Of a stretch of 64,000 bases of DNA, positions 29,515 through 37,533 are shown piece after piece. Made by a program: the position numbers and the translations under genes. Origin of the DNA: Acetobacterium woodii DSM 1030 (lineage in GTDB: Bacteria > Bacillota > Clostridia > Eubacteriales > Eubacteriaceae). The notes beneath the pieces are model-generated. The model saw only the letters and a program-made list of their open reading frames with translations, was not told the origin of the DNA and searched no databases. Location of the stretch: NCBI RefSeq assembly GCF_000247605.1, contig NC_016894.1, forward strand, positions 1,178,001 through 1,242,000, written 5' to 3'. Numbering within the stretch: the stretch's first letter is position 1; each line of letters opens with the position of its first letter.

Positions 29515-30248
29515 TGAATGGATTATATGGCATTTTATGGCAGGAATTTATTGTCTTTAAACGAAAATTCTGGGCCACAACGATTGGTTTTTTAGTTTCG
29601 CCCATCTTATATCTGGTCGCATTTGGCTGGGGCCTTGGAAGTGGTATGGAGATCAATGGGGTATCTTATATGGCGTATATCATACCGGGGATTATCGCGA
29701 TGAATACCATGATGACAAGCTTTAATAATACCGCCAATTCAATTAACATTTCGCGCATCTTTTATAAGACCTTTGAATATTACGTGATCTCACCGATTAA
29801 TATGACCGTTTATGCATTAGGGAAAATAATTGCCGGGGCCTGTTATGGTATTTATTCCGGACTTTTGATTACGGTGATTGTTTCGATTTTTACATCTGAC
29901 CTGATCATTACGCCTTATTTTATTTTTATTGCGTTGTTGAACTGTTTTGTTTTTTCGGCGCTGGGCTTTTTAATTGGCTTGCTGATTAATTCTCATGCCG
30001 ATATGTCGAAATTTATGAGTTTTGTGATTACGCCGATGTCCTTTTTATGCGGAACCTTTTTCCCGATTGACAAAATGCCGGAAATCCTGCGCTGGTTTAT
30101 ATACCTATTGCCGTTGACCCATACCAATATCGCATTGCGGACAACCGGGGAAACACCTGAAAGTATGATGTTGCATGCGGCGGTGTTAATGCTTTATCTG
30201 ATCGTGATATTTATCGTCAGCATTCGTTTGTGTAAAAATGTTGAATAA
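29514..30248 (+). CDS. ABC-2 type permease, DrrB-like
   Basis: A 244-residue membrane protein with about six hydrophobic segments and the ABC-2 features RKFWATTIGFLVSPILYL and FFPIDKMPEILRWFIYLLPLTH. It pairs with the ATPase immediately upstream. A 171-bp mobile element was inserted at its 3' end: the last codons and stop lie within the left copy of the 12-bp target duplication (30238-30249), so the coding frame was preserved. Confidence 0.88.
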   Translation: MNGLYGILWQEFIVFKRKFWATTIGFLVSPILYLVAFGWGLGSGMEINGVSYMAYIIPGIIAMNTMMTSFNNTANSINISRIFYKTFEYYVISPINMTVYALGKIIAGACYGIYSGLLITVIVSIFTSDLIITPYFIFIALLNCFVFSALGFLIGLLINSHADMSKFMSFVITPMSFLCGTFFPIDKMPEILRWFIYLLPLTHTNIALRTTGETPESMMLHAAVLMLYLIVIFIVSIRLCKNVE

Positions 30249-30249
30249 A

Positions 30250-30420
30250 TTGGTAATGGTGAAATAAAAAAACATCGAACAATGGTTGCTTTGGGTGCAG
30301 TTTCCACAAACAATTTCGTAACGTGTAGGCGAACAGTTCATCGAACTGTCCGCCGTACCGTGTAGAAATTGTTTCGTGCGAAACTGGGACTAAAGTTCAC
30401 GGCATTTTCGCAATTACCTA
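30250..30420 (+). mobile_element. 171-bp palindromic MITE-like element, copy 1
   Basis: One of four copies of exactly 171 bp. The right end is TTTTCGCAATTACCTA; the left end is diverged (TTGGTAATGGTGAAAT). The middle is a long imperfect inverted repeat around GGCGAACAGTTC/GAACTGTCCGCC. Flanks are ATGTTGAATAAA (30238-30249) and ATGTTGAATAGA (30421-30432), an 11/12 direct repeat read as a target-site duplication. No coding capacity. Confidence 0.85.
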
Positions 30421-30445
30421 ATGTTGAATAGAAAGTAGGAGGGAT

Positions 30446-33400
30446 ATGAATCAGACGGATAAGGCAAGAGGATTTTTTGAGTCAGTAGATAAAAAAGAAG
30501 GTAAAGGGGCCGGTAAATCCGCTGAACTTTGCTTAAATGGGATCTTTCATCCTGATAGTGAGGCGGTTTTTCAAACATTGGAAGCCTATCAAAAGTGGTA
30601 TAGTCGTTTCGATCAATCTGAAATGCTGGTGGGGATTTTAACGCATCATGATAATTGGCGCAAGAAAAGAATTGAGGTCGAGGACGCCCTGATTCGGGAA
30701 CTGGAAAGACAGGGAGTCGGGGTGATTCCGGTTTTTAGCTATTCCACAACCGAAGAAGAAAAGGGAACTAAAAGTTTTAAAAACGTTATCCGCGATTATT
30801 TTTCCAGCGATGGAAAACTCAAAATTGACGGGCTCATTAATTTTCAAATGCAGGCAGCAACAGGAAACAGTCAATTCGGGGATTTATTTTCCCAAAGTGT
30901 GGCCGTTTTTAAAGAGATGAATATACCTATTTTTCGACCGGTCGTCAGTCGGCTTCAGAACCAGACTGAATGGGAAGCCAATATGGCAGGTCTTGCCGCC
31001 GAGATATCTTGGTCATTTACGACCAGTGAAATGATGGGAATGATTGAACCGATTATTATTGGAACCCGAAAAGAGGTGGATGATTTACTCAGGATAACCC
31101 CTATTCCCGAGCGGATTCAGCGGTTTGTGGCCAGAATAATCAGACGAATTGAATTAAAGAAGGTTAAAATAGCGGATAAAAAAATTGCCTTGATGCTCCA
31201 CTGTTCCCCTTGTGCAGGTGTTGAAGCAACGTTAGGAGCGGGAGTCGGACTGGACGTTTTTGAAAGTGTAGTGCGAATTTTAAAAACCATGAAAGAGCAG
31301 GGATATAAGGTTTTAAATATTCCGGATGATGGAGCGGCACTGAAAAAAATGATGCTGGATAACAAAGCTTATCAGGATTTTCGCTGGACAACGGTGGAAG
31401 ATATTGTAGCGGCGGGCGGAGATCTTTATCGGATGCCTATGGAAGGCAAGGGTGGCTACCATCAATTTTACCAGAAGCTGGAGCCGTTTCTGAGAGAACA
31501 GCTGGAAAAGAGCTGGGGAGTTCCCCCCGGAGAAGGGATGGTTTATCAGCAACAGCTTATTATAACCGGGCTTGATTTTGGAAACGTTCTGGTGATGATT
31601 CAGCCAAAAAGGGGCTGTTATGGGTCAAAATGTACCGGTGAAGTTTGTAAAATCCTCCACGATCCATCATGTCCGCCACCGCATCAGTATCTGGCAACCT
31701 ATCGCTATATTGATGAAATTTTTAAGGCCCAGGCCGTTGTCCATGTGGGTACGGGTGGGAGTCTTGAACATTTGCCGGGAAAAACCAATGCACTGTCGAG
31801 GTTTTGCTGGCCGGATGTGGTTATTGGTGATCTGCCTAATTTTTATTGCTATAATGCTGGAATAGGTGTCGAAGGAATGGGTGTTAAACGTCGAAATTAT
31901 GCGGTTGTGCTAGATTATCTGCCCAGCTGTCTCAATACCGATTACACCCGAATTGAATTGATCAATGAGTTGGGAAACTATTTAGAGGCGCTCGAGATGC
32001 GAAGTCCACAGGTAAAGGTGATCCAGGAGAGCATTCAGAACCAGCTCGATCAAAGGCCAGAATACCTAAAAATCATTCAGCAGGAAGCGGATTTTGTAGC
32101 GGGCATTCGAAAACTTAAGAATTACCTGACGCAATCGATTGTTCAATCCTTTGAACAGGAAAACCATATTTGGGGAGAAGTCCCTCAATTAAATCAGCAG
32201 GTATCCTATATCAAAGAATCTATCGATGGGACAAGTTTGTATGCTGCGCTGATTAAAAAGGACTGTCAAGATGAGTACCGCTATCATTCGGAAATGCTGT
32301 TACGGATTACCGACGTCCTCAATCATAGTGAAGAAGAAAAAGAATCTCACGCAAATTCAGATGTTGGCATGATACCATCTATTCAGGAAGCGGCTGTTTT
32401 AGATAATGAGATTTGTCAGAATAGAAGCAGTTTGTTAACGGTTGAAAATGAAACAAAGGCATTGATGAAAGCTCTAATGGGCGATTATATGGAACCGGGA
32501 CTTTCTGGTTCACCCCGGGATGGACTTAATCGGATTATGCCAACCGGCCGCAATTTTTATTTAATGGATACTCAAAAGGTACCAACCAGAGCAGCCTATG
32601 CTATTGGCGTGGAAATGGCAGAAAAATTAATTCGACAACATGAAAAAGACACCGGATTTTTTCCGGAAAAAGTTGCGATGAATATGATTTCTACCGATAT
32701 TTCGATGACCAAGGGGGAACAGCTTTCTCAAGTGCTGGCATTACTAGGAGTTAAACCGGTCTGGAGTGAATCGGGTATCGTGATGGATATTGAAACGATG
32801 CCATTGGAAGAATTGAGGCGCCCCAGAATCGATGTGATTATCCGAATTTCTGGGGTCTTAAGAGATTCATATCCGGATTTGATCGCCATGATGGATCGGG
32901 CGGTGCAAATGGTAGCAAGTTTACATGAGTCGGAAATGCAGAACTTTATTCGTCGCAACACCCAAAAAACCATTTCAGAATTACAATCAGAAACAGAAAT
33001 TTCTCAATCAGATGCGTTTAGACGAGCTTCAATGCGTATCTTTGGGGACAAGCCGGGAACCTATGGCTCCGGGGTGGATCTGGCGTTAAAAGCTAGTGCC
33101 TGGGAGTCGGAAGATGAGTTAGCCAAGATTTTTACATCTTTTTCAGGATATGCCTATGGGGACGGTTTAAGCGGAACGGTTTCTTATCAGGAATTTGTAG
33201 AAAACGTAAAACTGGCTGAGGTTGTGCTTGAAACCTCGGTGAGCAATCGTTATGATCTTTTGTCATCCGGCTATTCAGCATCGGTTATCGGTGGATTTAA
33301 CATGGTGAAAAATCAGTTTTCAGAAAAGGGACTTAAGCAATATCATGGCACATCCAACCATCAAGAAAAAATTGTTGTTTCCAGTTTGGAAGATGAAATT

Positions 33401-33871
33401 AATCGGATTATGGAGCAGACTGTTTTTAATCCGCTTTGGAATCGTTCGGTGATGAACAAAGGGTATCAGGGTGCTGCCGAGATTATGAGAAAGACGCAAA
33501 CCCTGTTTAGCTGGAAATGCACCACCAAAAATATTGATGATAAAGCGGTTGATGAAATGGTGCAAACTTATTTGGGTGATCTGGAAATGGTACGTTGGCT
33601 GAGTCAAGAAAATGGTTTTGCGATTGAAGAAATGGCACGGCGGTTTTTGGAACTACAGCAGCGAAAAAAATGGAATCCTAGTCCGGAAGCATTAAAAATT
33701 CTGAAAAATATATATGTCAAGATCGAAGGGGATATGGAAGAACTGATGGAAAAATCAAGTGGGGAGTATCAGGGTGGGGCTGTCGAAATCGTTCGTCATA
33801 TGGAGGTGGCAGATTGGTACAAAACCATTAAGGAAGTGGATGCCATATTTAATTCAGAGCGAAAAGGGTAG
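30446..33871 (+). CDS. divergent CobN-like protein, copy 3
   Basis: A 1141-residue CobN-family protein, about 110 residues shorter at the N-terminus than copies 1 and 2. LPTGRNFY becomes MPTGRNFY and the RRPRIDVIIRISGVLRDSYPD block is kept. Other key blocks changed: HVGTHGT is HVGTGGS (residues 433-439, His to Gly at 437), EWLPG is EHLPG, and SGAPTRG is SGSPRDG. A Cys-rich loop, C391-x4-C396-x4-C401-x7-C409, replaces the EDKAEEMYHSTDI segment just before it. It may be a non-catalytic or re-purposed paralogue. AGGAGG precedes the ATG, and cbiC follows. Confidence 0.85.
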   Translation: MNQTDKARGFFESVDKKEGKGAGKSAELCLNGIFHPDSEAVFQTLEAYQKWYSRFDQSEMLVGILTHHDNWRKKRIEVEDALIRELERQGVGVIPVFSYSTTEEEKGTKSFKNVIRDYFSSDGKLKIDGLINFQMQAATGNSQFGDLFSQSVAVFKEMNIPIFRPVVSRLQNQTEWEANMAGLAAEISWSFTTSEMMGMIEPIIIGTRKEVDDLLRITPIPERIQRFVARIIRRIELKKVKIADKKIALMLHCSPCAGVEATLGAGVGLDVFESVVRILKTMKEQGYKVLNIPDDGAALKKMMLDNKAYQDFRWTTVEDIVAAGGDLYRMPMEGKGGYHQFYQKLEPFLREQLEKSWGVPPGEGMVYQQQLIITGLDFGNVLVMIQPKRGCYGSKCTGEVCKILHDPSCPPPHQYLATYRYIDEIFKAQAVVHVGTGGSLEHLPGKTNALSRFCWPDVVIGDLPNFYCYNAGIGVEGMGVKRRNYAVVLDYLPSCLNTDYTRIELINELGNYLEALEMRSPQVKVIQESIQNQLDQRPEYLKIIQQEADFVAGIRKLKNYLTQSIVQSFEQENHIWGEVPQLNQQVSYIKESIDGTSLYAALIKKDCQDEYRYHSEMLLRITDVLNHSEEEKESHANSDVGMIPSIQEAAVLDNEICQNRSSLLTVENETKALMKALMGDYMEPGLSGSPRDGLNRIMPTGRNFYLMDTQKVPTRAAYAIGVEMAEKLIRQHEKDTGFFPEKVAMNMISTDISMTKGEQLSQVLALLGVKPVWSESGIVMDIETMPLEELRRPRIDVIIRISGVLRDSYPDLIAMMDRAVQMVASLHESEMQNFIRRNTQKTISELQSETEISQSDAFRRASMRIFGDKPGTYGSGVDLALKASAWESEDELAKIFTSFSGYAYGDGLSGTVSYQEFVENVKLAEVVLETSVSNRYDLLSSGYSASVIGGFNMVKNQFSEKGLKQYHGTSNHQEKIVVSSLEDEINRIMEQTVFNPLWNRSVMNKGYQGAAEIMRKTQTLFSWKCTTKNIDDKAVDEMVQTYLGDLEMVRWLSQENGFAIEEMARRFLELQQRKKWNPSPEALKILKNIYVKIEGDMEELMEKSSGEYQGGAVEIVRHMEVADWYKTIKEVDAIFNSERKG

Positions 33872-33944
33872 CGCATGGATATGGCTAAAAAGAAAATTTC
33901 TAGCAGCGATAGGACTAAAAATAAAAAATAGAAAGAGAGAAAGT

Positions 33945-34574
33945 ATGGAATTTATAAACAATCCCAGAGAAATTGAAGAGCGTAGTTTTGAGATTATCAC
34001 AGAAGAGTTAGGGGATAAAGTCTTTCCAGAAAACATCGCGCCGATTGTCAAACGAATCATTCACACCACAGCAGATTTTGAATATGCAGATTTGTTGGAA
34101 TTTATGAACAATGGTTATGAATGTGGAATGGAAGCGCTTAAAATGGGAAAAAAGATATATGCCGATACCCGGATGATTCAGTCTGGTGTCAATAAAAAAG
34201 CGCTGGCTGATCATGGCATTGAAATCGTTAATTATAGCCATGATCCCGAGGTAGCCGAAGAAGCCAAAAAGAGAGGGGTAACCCGATCCACTGTGGCCAT
34301 GGAAAAAGCTTTGAATGACGAAACTATCGGGATTTATGCCATTGGCAATGCGCCTACCGCTTTGTATACACTGATCAAAAAGGTTAAAGCAGGGGAATCA
34401 AAACCGGATTTGATTATTGGTGCACCGATTGGTTTTGTCGGAGCCGCTCAATCAAAAGAAGAATTGGATGGGATCGATTGTCCCAGTATTCGGATCAATG
34501 GAAGAAAAGGCGGCAGTCCGGTGGTAGCCGCCATTATTAATGCCATGTTATATCAACTGGGCAGGGAATGGTAA
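33945..34574 (+). CDS. cbiC: cobalt-precorrin-8 methylmutase
   Basis: A 209-residue CbiC/CobH protein that moves the methyl group from C-11 to C-12 to form cobyrinate. The catalytic His is H40 in RIIHTTADFEY, and other blocks are MIQSGVNK, AIGNAPTALY and GAPIGFVGAAQSKE. The start at 33945 follows GAAAGAGAGAAAG; the open frame extends upstream into the end of CobN3 but without family similarity. It anchors the right end of the island to corrin biosynthesis. Confidence 0.93.
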   Translation: MEFINNPREIEERSFEIITEELGDKVFPENIAPIVKRIIHTTADFEYADLLEFMNNGYECGMEALKMGKKIYADTRMIQSGVNKKALADHGIEIVNYSHDPEVAEEAKKRGVTRSTVAMEKALNDETIGIYAIGNAPTALYTLIKKVKAGESKPDLIIGAPIGFVGAAQSKEELDGIDCPSIRINGRKGGSPVVAAIINAMLYQLGREW

Positions 34575-34846
34575 AAACTTGGAAATGCCAGCAACTAAAG
34601 CCGGAAAGATATGGTTATTCCAGCCGGATTGGTTCCAATCAATTGATAAATTGGATTAGACGGTGTTTTTTACCGGTAATCAGCAGAACCCGCTTAATCG
34701 GACATCCATTGAGCGGGTCTCTTACTGTTTGAAAGAAGGCCGACTATTCGATTATCAGTCCGATAGACGCCAAGGATTCGGGAGCGCATTCAAATATTGA
34801 ACGAGAAGATGATGCTTGTTAAAAGCATTTATTCAGTGATACCAAC
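34575..34846. other. gap between cbiC and the mod operon
   Basis: No gene was found. A hairpin ACCCGCTTAAT (34688-34698) / ATTGAGCGGGT (34708-34718) with one G-T pair is the main structure. It is followed by CTCTTACTGTTT, too poor in T for a confident terminator, but it may end the cbiC transcript. The stretch before it (34590-34670) holds short CCGG-bounded repeats with no recognised riboswitch. Confidence 0.5.
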
Positions 34847-34876
34847 TTGACATCAGACTACCATTTATTATATAAT
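34847..34876 (+). promoter_or_regulatory. vegetative promoter of the molybdate-type operon
   Basis: A consensus TTGACA (34847-34852) and TATAAT (34871-34876) are separated by 18 bases, about 65 bases before the modA-like start. Both hexamers are perfect, so the basal promoter should be strong unless repressed. Confidence 0.85.
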
Positions 34877-34941
34877 TCGAAACAGATTAAAACATTACTA
34901 AACACAACGAAAATAAACTAAGTAAGGAAAGAGGAGAAAAG

Positions 34942-35736
34942 ATGAAAAAGACAAAAAAATGGTTGGTAGCATTGATTGGAATTGGGATCATCCTCAGTTT
35001 GGTGACGGGATGCGGCAGTAATACGGGAAAAACCGATGCCGCAAAGGTTCAAGAAAAAAGTCTCAATGGTCAAAAGCTGTTTATTTATTGTGGTGCTGGA
35101 ATGACAAAACCTTTTGGCGAAATAGTCGATGCCTTTAAAGAAGAAACAGGCTGCGAGATGGAAGTTGTTTATGCAAACGCCGCTCAGAGTCAAAATCAGA
35201 TCAAAACAACAGAAGAAGGCGATTTATTTATTGCCGGTTCGGCGGATGAGTTAAAACCGGTTCAGGATTATGTCACGGCAAGTAAAGATTTGGCTAAACA
35301 TATTCCGGTTTTAGCGGTGAAAAGTGGTAACCCGTTAGGTATTTTGGGATTAAATGATTTAACCAAAGATGGTGTGGAAGTTGTGTTAGGTGATGCCGAA
35401 GCGACACCAATTGGCAAAATTGCGAATAAAGCCTTAACTGACTTAGGAATTTTAGATAAAGTTGATGTAATTGCCAGAGGCGCAACAGCACCGGAAATAT
35501 TTAATGCCCTTGCGGTAGATGAATGTGATGCAATCATTGTCTGGAAAGAAAATGTAACCGGAAATAGTGCTGAGATTGTTAAAACAACCGACCTCGATGC
35601 CTATGTCAAAACGATTCCTGCAGCGAGCTTAAAAAATAGTGCCAATCCAGAAGCGTTAAATGCATTTTTAGCATTTTTAGATACCGATAAAGCAAAAACA
35701 ATTTGGGAAAATTACGGATACGAAGTGCTTAATTAA
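34942..35736 (+). CDS. modA: molybdate/tungstate-type ABC substrate-binding lipoprotein (ModA-like)
   Basis: A 264-residue lipoprotein: signal MKKTKKW, hydrophobic core and lipobox VTGC. The ModA-like fold is seen in LFIYCGAGMTKPFGEIVDAF, DLFIAGSADE, VVLGDAEATPIGKIANKAL and ECDAIIVWKEN. It binds an oxyanion, most likely molybdate or tungstate, outside the membrane. GAGGAG precedes the ATG. It heads an operon with permease, ATPase, HMA protein and ModD; the ModD gene supports Mo or W. Confidence 0.85.
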   Translation: MKKTKKWLVALIGIGIILSLVTGCGSNTGKTDAAKVQEKSLNGQKLFIYCGAGMTKPFGEIVDAFKEETGCEMEVVYANAAQSQNQIKTTEEGDLFIAGSADELKPVQDYVTASKDLAKHIPVLAVKSGNPLGILGLNDLTKDGVEVVLGDAEATPIGKIANKALTDLGILDKVDVIARGATAPEIFNALAVDECDAIIVWKENVTGNSAEIVKTTDLDAYVKTIPAASLKNSANPEALNAFLAFLDTDKAKTIWENYGYEVLN

Positions 35737-35744
35737 TTTTTATT

Positions 35745-36569
35745 ATGAAAAATAAATTCTCGATAGTTGACTTATTTGAACTTTTTACCGTTTTTATTAC
35801 GATTCTTGTTATTGCCTTTACTACGACGGTAATATTAGCGATCTTGATATATGGGTTTCCTTTTTTGGGGGCCGCATTTTATTCAGAAGAAGTACGATTT
35901 TCATTAAAGTTAAGTTTGTATACGGCCAGCATTTCAACGATGATTTGTATTTTTTTGGCGATCCCGACAGCCTATACTTTGACACGGACAGCTTTTCCGT
36001 TTAAAAAAATCGTTCAGATCATCCTGGAAATGCCATTATCGATGCCATATTTAGTTTTGGGGCTGAGTCTTTTAATAATTTTTTCGTCGGATTTTGGCAA
36101 GATGCTAAAAGAGTTGGGCTTTAAAGTTGTTTTTGATAAAAATGGAATCATTATGGCTCAAACAGTTGTTAATCTGCCTTATGTTATCCGCTTTATTCGG
36201 ACCGCCTTTGCAGAAGTCGATCAACGATTGGAATTTATCGCCGGGTGTTTAGGGGCATCAAAATGGGAGCGATTTATCACGATTACCTTACCGTTGTCCA
36301 AAAATGCCATTATTACGATGATCATTTTGACCTGGTCAAGAGCCCTGGGAGAATTTGGGGCGACACTGATGTTGGTTGGCGCCACGCGAATGAAAACGGA
36401 AACGTTGACGACATCAGTTTATTTAAACTTGGCGACCGGTGATATGGGGGCTTCAATGGCTTCGGCGAGTATTATTTTATTTGTTTCATTTGTAGCATTG
36501 TTTATCACAAGTTGGATCGGTCGTAAAAATAAACAAGAAAGCCGGATGAAGGATGTGAATATATGGTAA
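35745..36569 (+). CDS. modB: molybdate/tungstate-type ABC permease (ModB-like)
   Basis: A 274-residue permease with about six membrane helices and the binding-protein-dependent EAA loop CLGASKWERFITITLPLSKNA, followed by RALGEFGATLMLVGAT as in ModB/CysT proteins. It lies 8 bases after the binding protein gene, with a weak ribosome site, and its end overlaps the ATPase start by 7 bases. Confidence 0.88.
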   Translation: MKNKFSIVDLFELFTVFITILVIAFTTTVILAILIYGFPFLGAAFYSEEVRFSLKLSLYTASISTMICIFLAIPTAYTLTRTAFPFKKIVQIILEMPLSMPYLVLGLSLLIIFSSDFGKMLKELGFKVVFDKNGIIMAQTVVNLPYVIRFIRTAFAEVDQRLEFIAGCLGASKWERFITITLPLSKNAIITMIILTWSRALGEFGATLMLVGATRMKTETLTTSVYLNLATGDMGASMASASIILFVSFVALFITSWIGRKNKQESRMKDVNIW

Positions 36570-37300
36570 AGTTGATGGTCGAAATTAATGATTATTCGAT
36601 CCAGTTAGGCGAATTTAAGCTTAATAAGATCAATTTAAGTATCGGTGAACAAGAAATCTTTGCGGTTTTAGGAAAGACCGGATCTGGAAAAACGGTTTTG
36701 CTTGAATCAGTAGCGGGATTTTATAAAAATTTTACAGGTGAGTTGAATGTCTTTGGAAAACGAGTGATTGATGTGCCTTTAGAAAAAAGAGAAATTGGTT
36801 TTGTTTATCAGGACTTTGGTTTGTTTCCCCATATGACCGTTTATGATAATATCACTTATGGTTTAAAAATAAGAAAAAAAGATAGTCATTACAAACAAAA
36901 AAAAGCCGATAAAATGGCCGAAATATTATCGATTGGACATATTCTGAATCAATATCCGGGCACCTTAAGTGGGGGCGAACGACAACGAACGGCACTTGCC
37001 CGGGCATTGATTCTGGACCCGAAACTGTTGCTGATGGATGAACCATTTTCATCCTTAGATCCGGCAACGAAGGAAATCATGTATACCCAAATTAAAAAAA
37101 TACATGAAATTTTCGGATGTACGATTTTATTTGTGACCCATGATTTTAATGAGGCACAAAGAATGGCCGATCGGATTGGAATCATGGTTAATGGCGAATT
37201 ACGCGGTATTCGTACGAGTGAAAATTTATTTGAACGCTGCCAGGATCAAGAAGTTGACCATTTTTTGCGGGGCCGGCAGGAAAGGAGCATGATAGGATGA
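36563..37300 (+). CDS. modC: molybdate/tungstate-type ABC ATPase (ModC-like)
   Basis: A 245-residue ABC ATPase. Walker A is GKTGSGKTV, the Q-loop region is FVYQDFGLFPHMTVYDN, the signature is LSGGERQRTALARAL and Walker B is LLLMDEPFSSLDP, with the His switch FVTHDFNEA. It lacks the C-terminal molybdate-binding TOBE domain of longer ModC proteins, so activity is probably not sensed here. It overlaps the next gene by ATGA. Confidence 0.88.
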   Translation: MVKLMVEINDYSIQLGEFKLNKINLSIGEQEIFAVLGKTGSGKTVLLESVAGFYKNFTGELNVFGKRVIDVPLEKREIGFVYQDFGLFPHMTVYDNITYGLKIRKKDSHYKQKKADKMAEILSIGHILNQYPGTLSGGERQRTALARALILDPKLLLMDEPFSSLDPATKEIMYTQIKKIHEIFGCTILFVTHDFNEAQRMADRIGIMVNGELRGIRTSENLFERCQDQEVDHFLRGRQERSMIG

Positions 37301-37515
37301 AAGATGTTTTTTTAAAAGTTGACGGTATTATGTGTGGAAAATGTGTTAAGAAGGTAACTGAAACACTGATGGGTCACCAAGGAATCGAAACCGTTAGCAT
37401 CAGTGAAGATTTTAAAGAAGTAAGCGTAAAAATAGACGAAAATAAAATTGATGTTTTGCAAATTGGTAATATTATTGAAAAAATTGAGGATAAATCATTT
37501 AAAATAATAAATTAA
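37297..37515 (+). CDS. small heavy-metal-associated (HMA) domain protein
   Basis: A 72-residue single HMA ferredoxin-like fold, with the metal site MCGKC (C13 and C16), close to the GMxCxxC of copper chaperones and CopA domains. It is translationally coupled to the ModC-like gene and lies 18 bases before the ModD start. A copper or soft-metal chaperone inside a molybdate operon is unusual; Cu-Mo antagonism or a Cu-Mo cofactor would be possible reasons. Confidence 0.85.
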   Translation: MKDVFLKVDGIMCGKCVKKVTETLMGHQGIETVSISEDFKEVSVKIDENKIDVLQIGNIIEKIEDKSFKIIN

Positions 37516-37533
37516 AGGTTGAGGAGAAACAGT

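Noticed and set aside
30250-30420. Reading the long palindrome as a simple bidirectional terminator
   Set aside because: It recurs at four places at identical length with flanking direct repeats, and no T run follows the arms; a mobile element explains more.
33875-33931. 18-codon ORF (MDMAKKKISSSDRTK...) between CobN3 and cbiC
   Set aside because: Poor ribosome site, lysine-rich chance composition, and no overlap coupling to cbiC; not convincing as a gene.
34688-34718. Strong intrinsic terminator after cbiC
   Set aside because: The stem is good but CTCTTACTGTTT follows rather than a T run, so it is recorded only as a hairpin in the gap.
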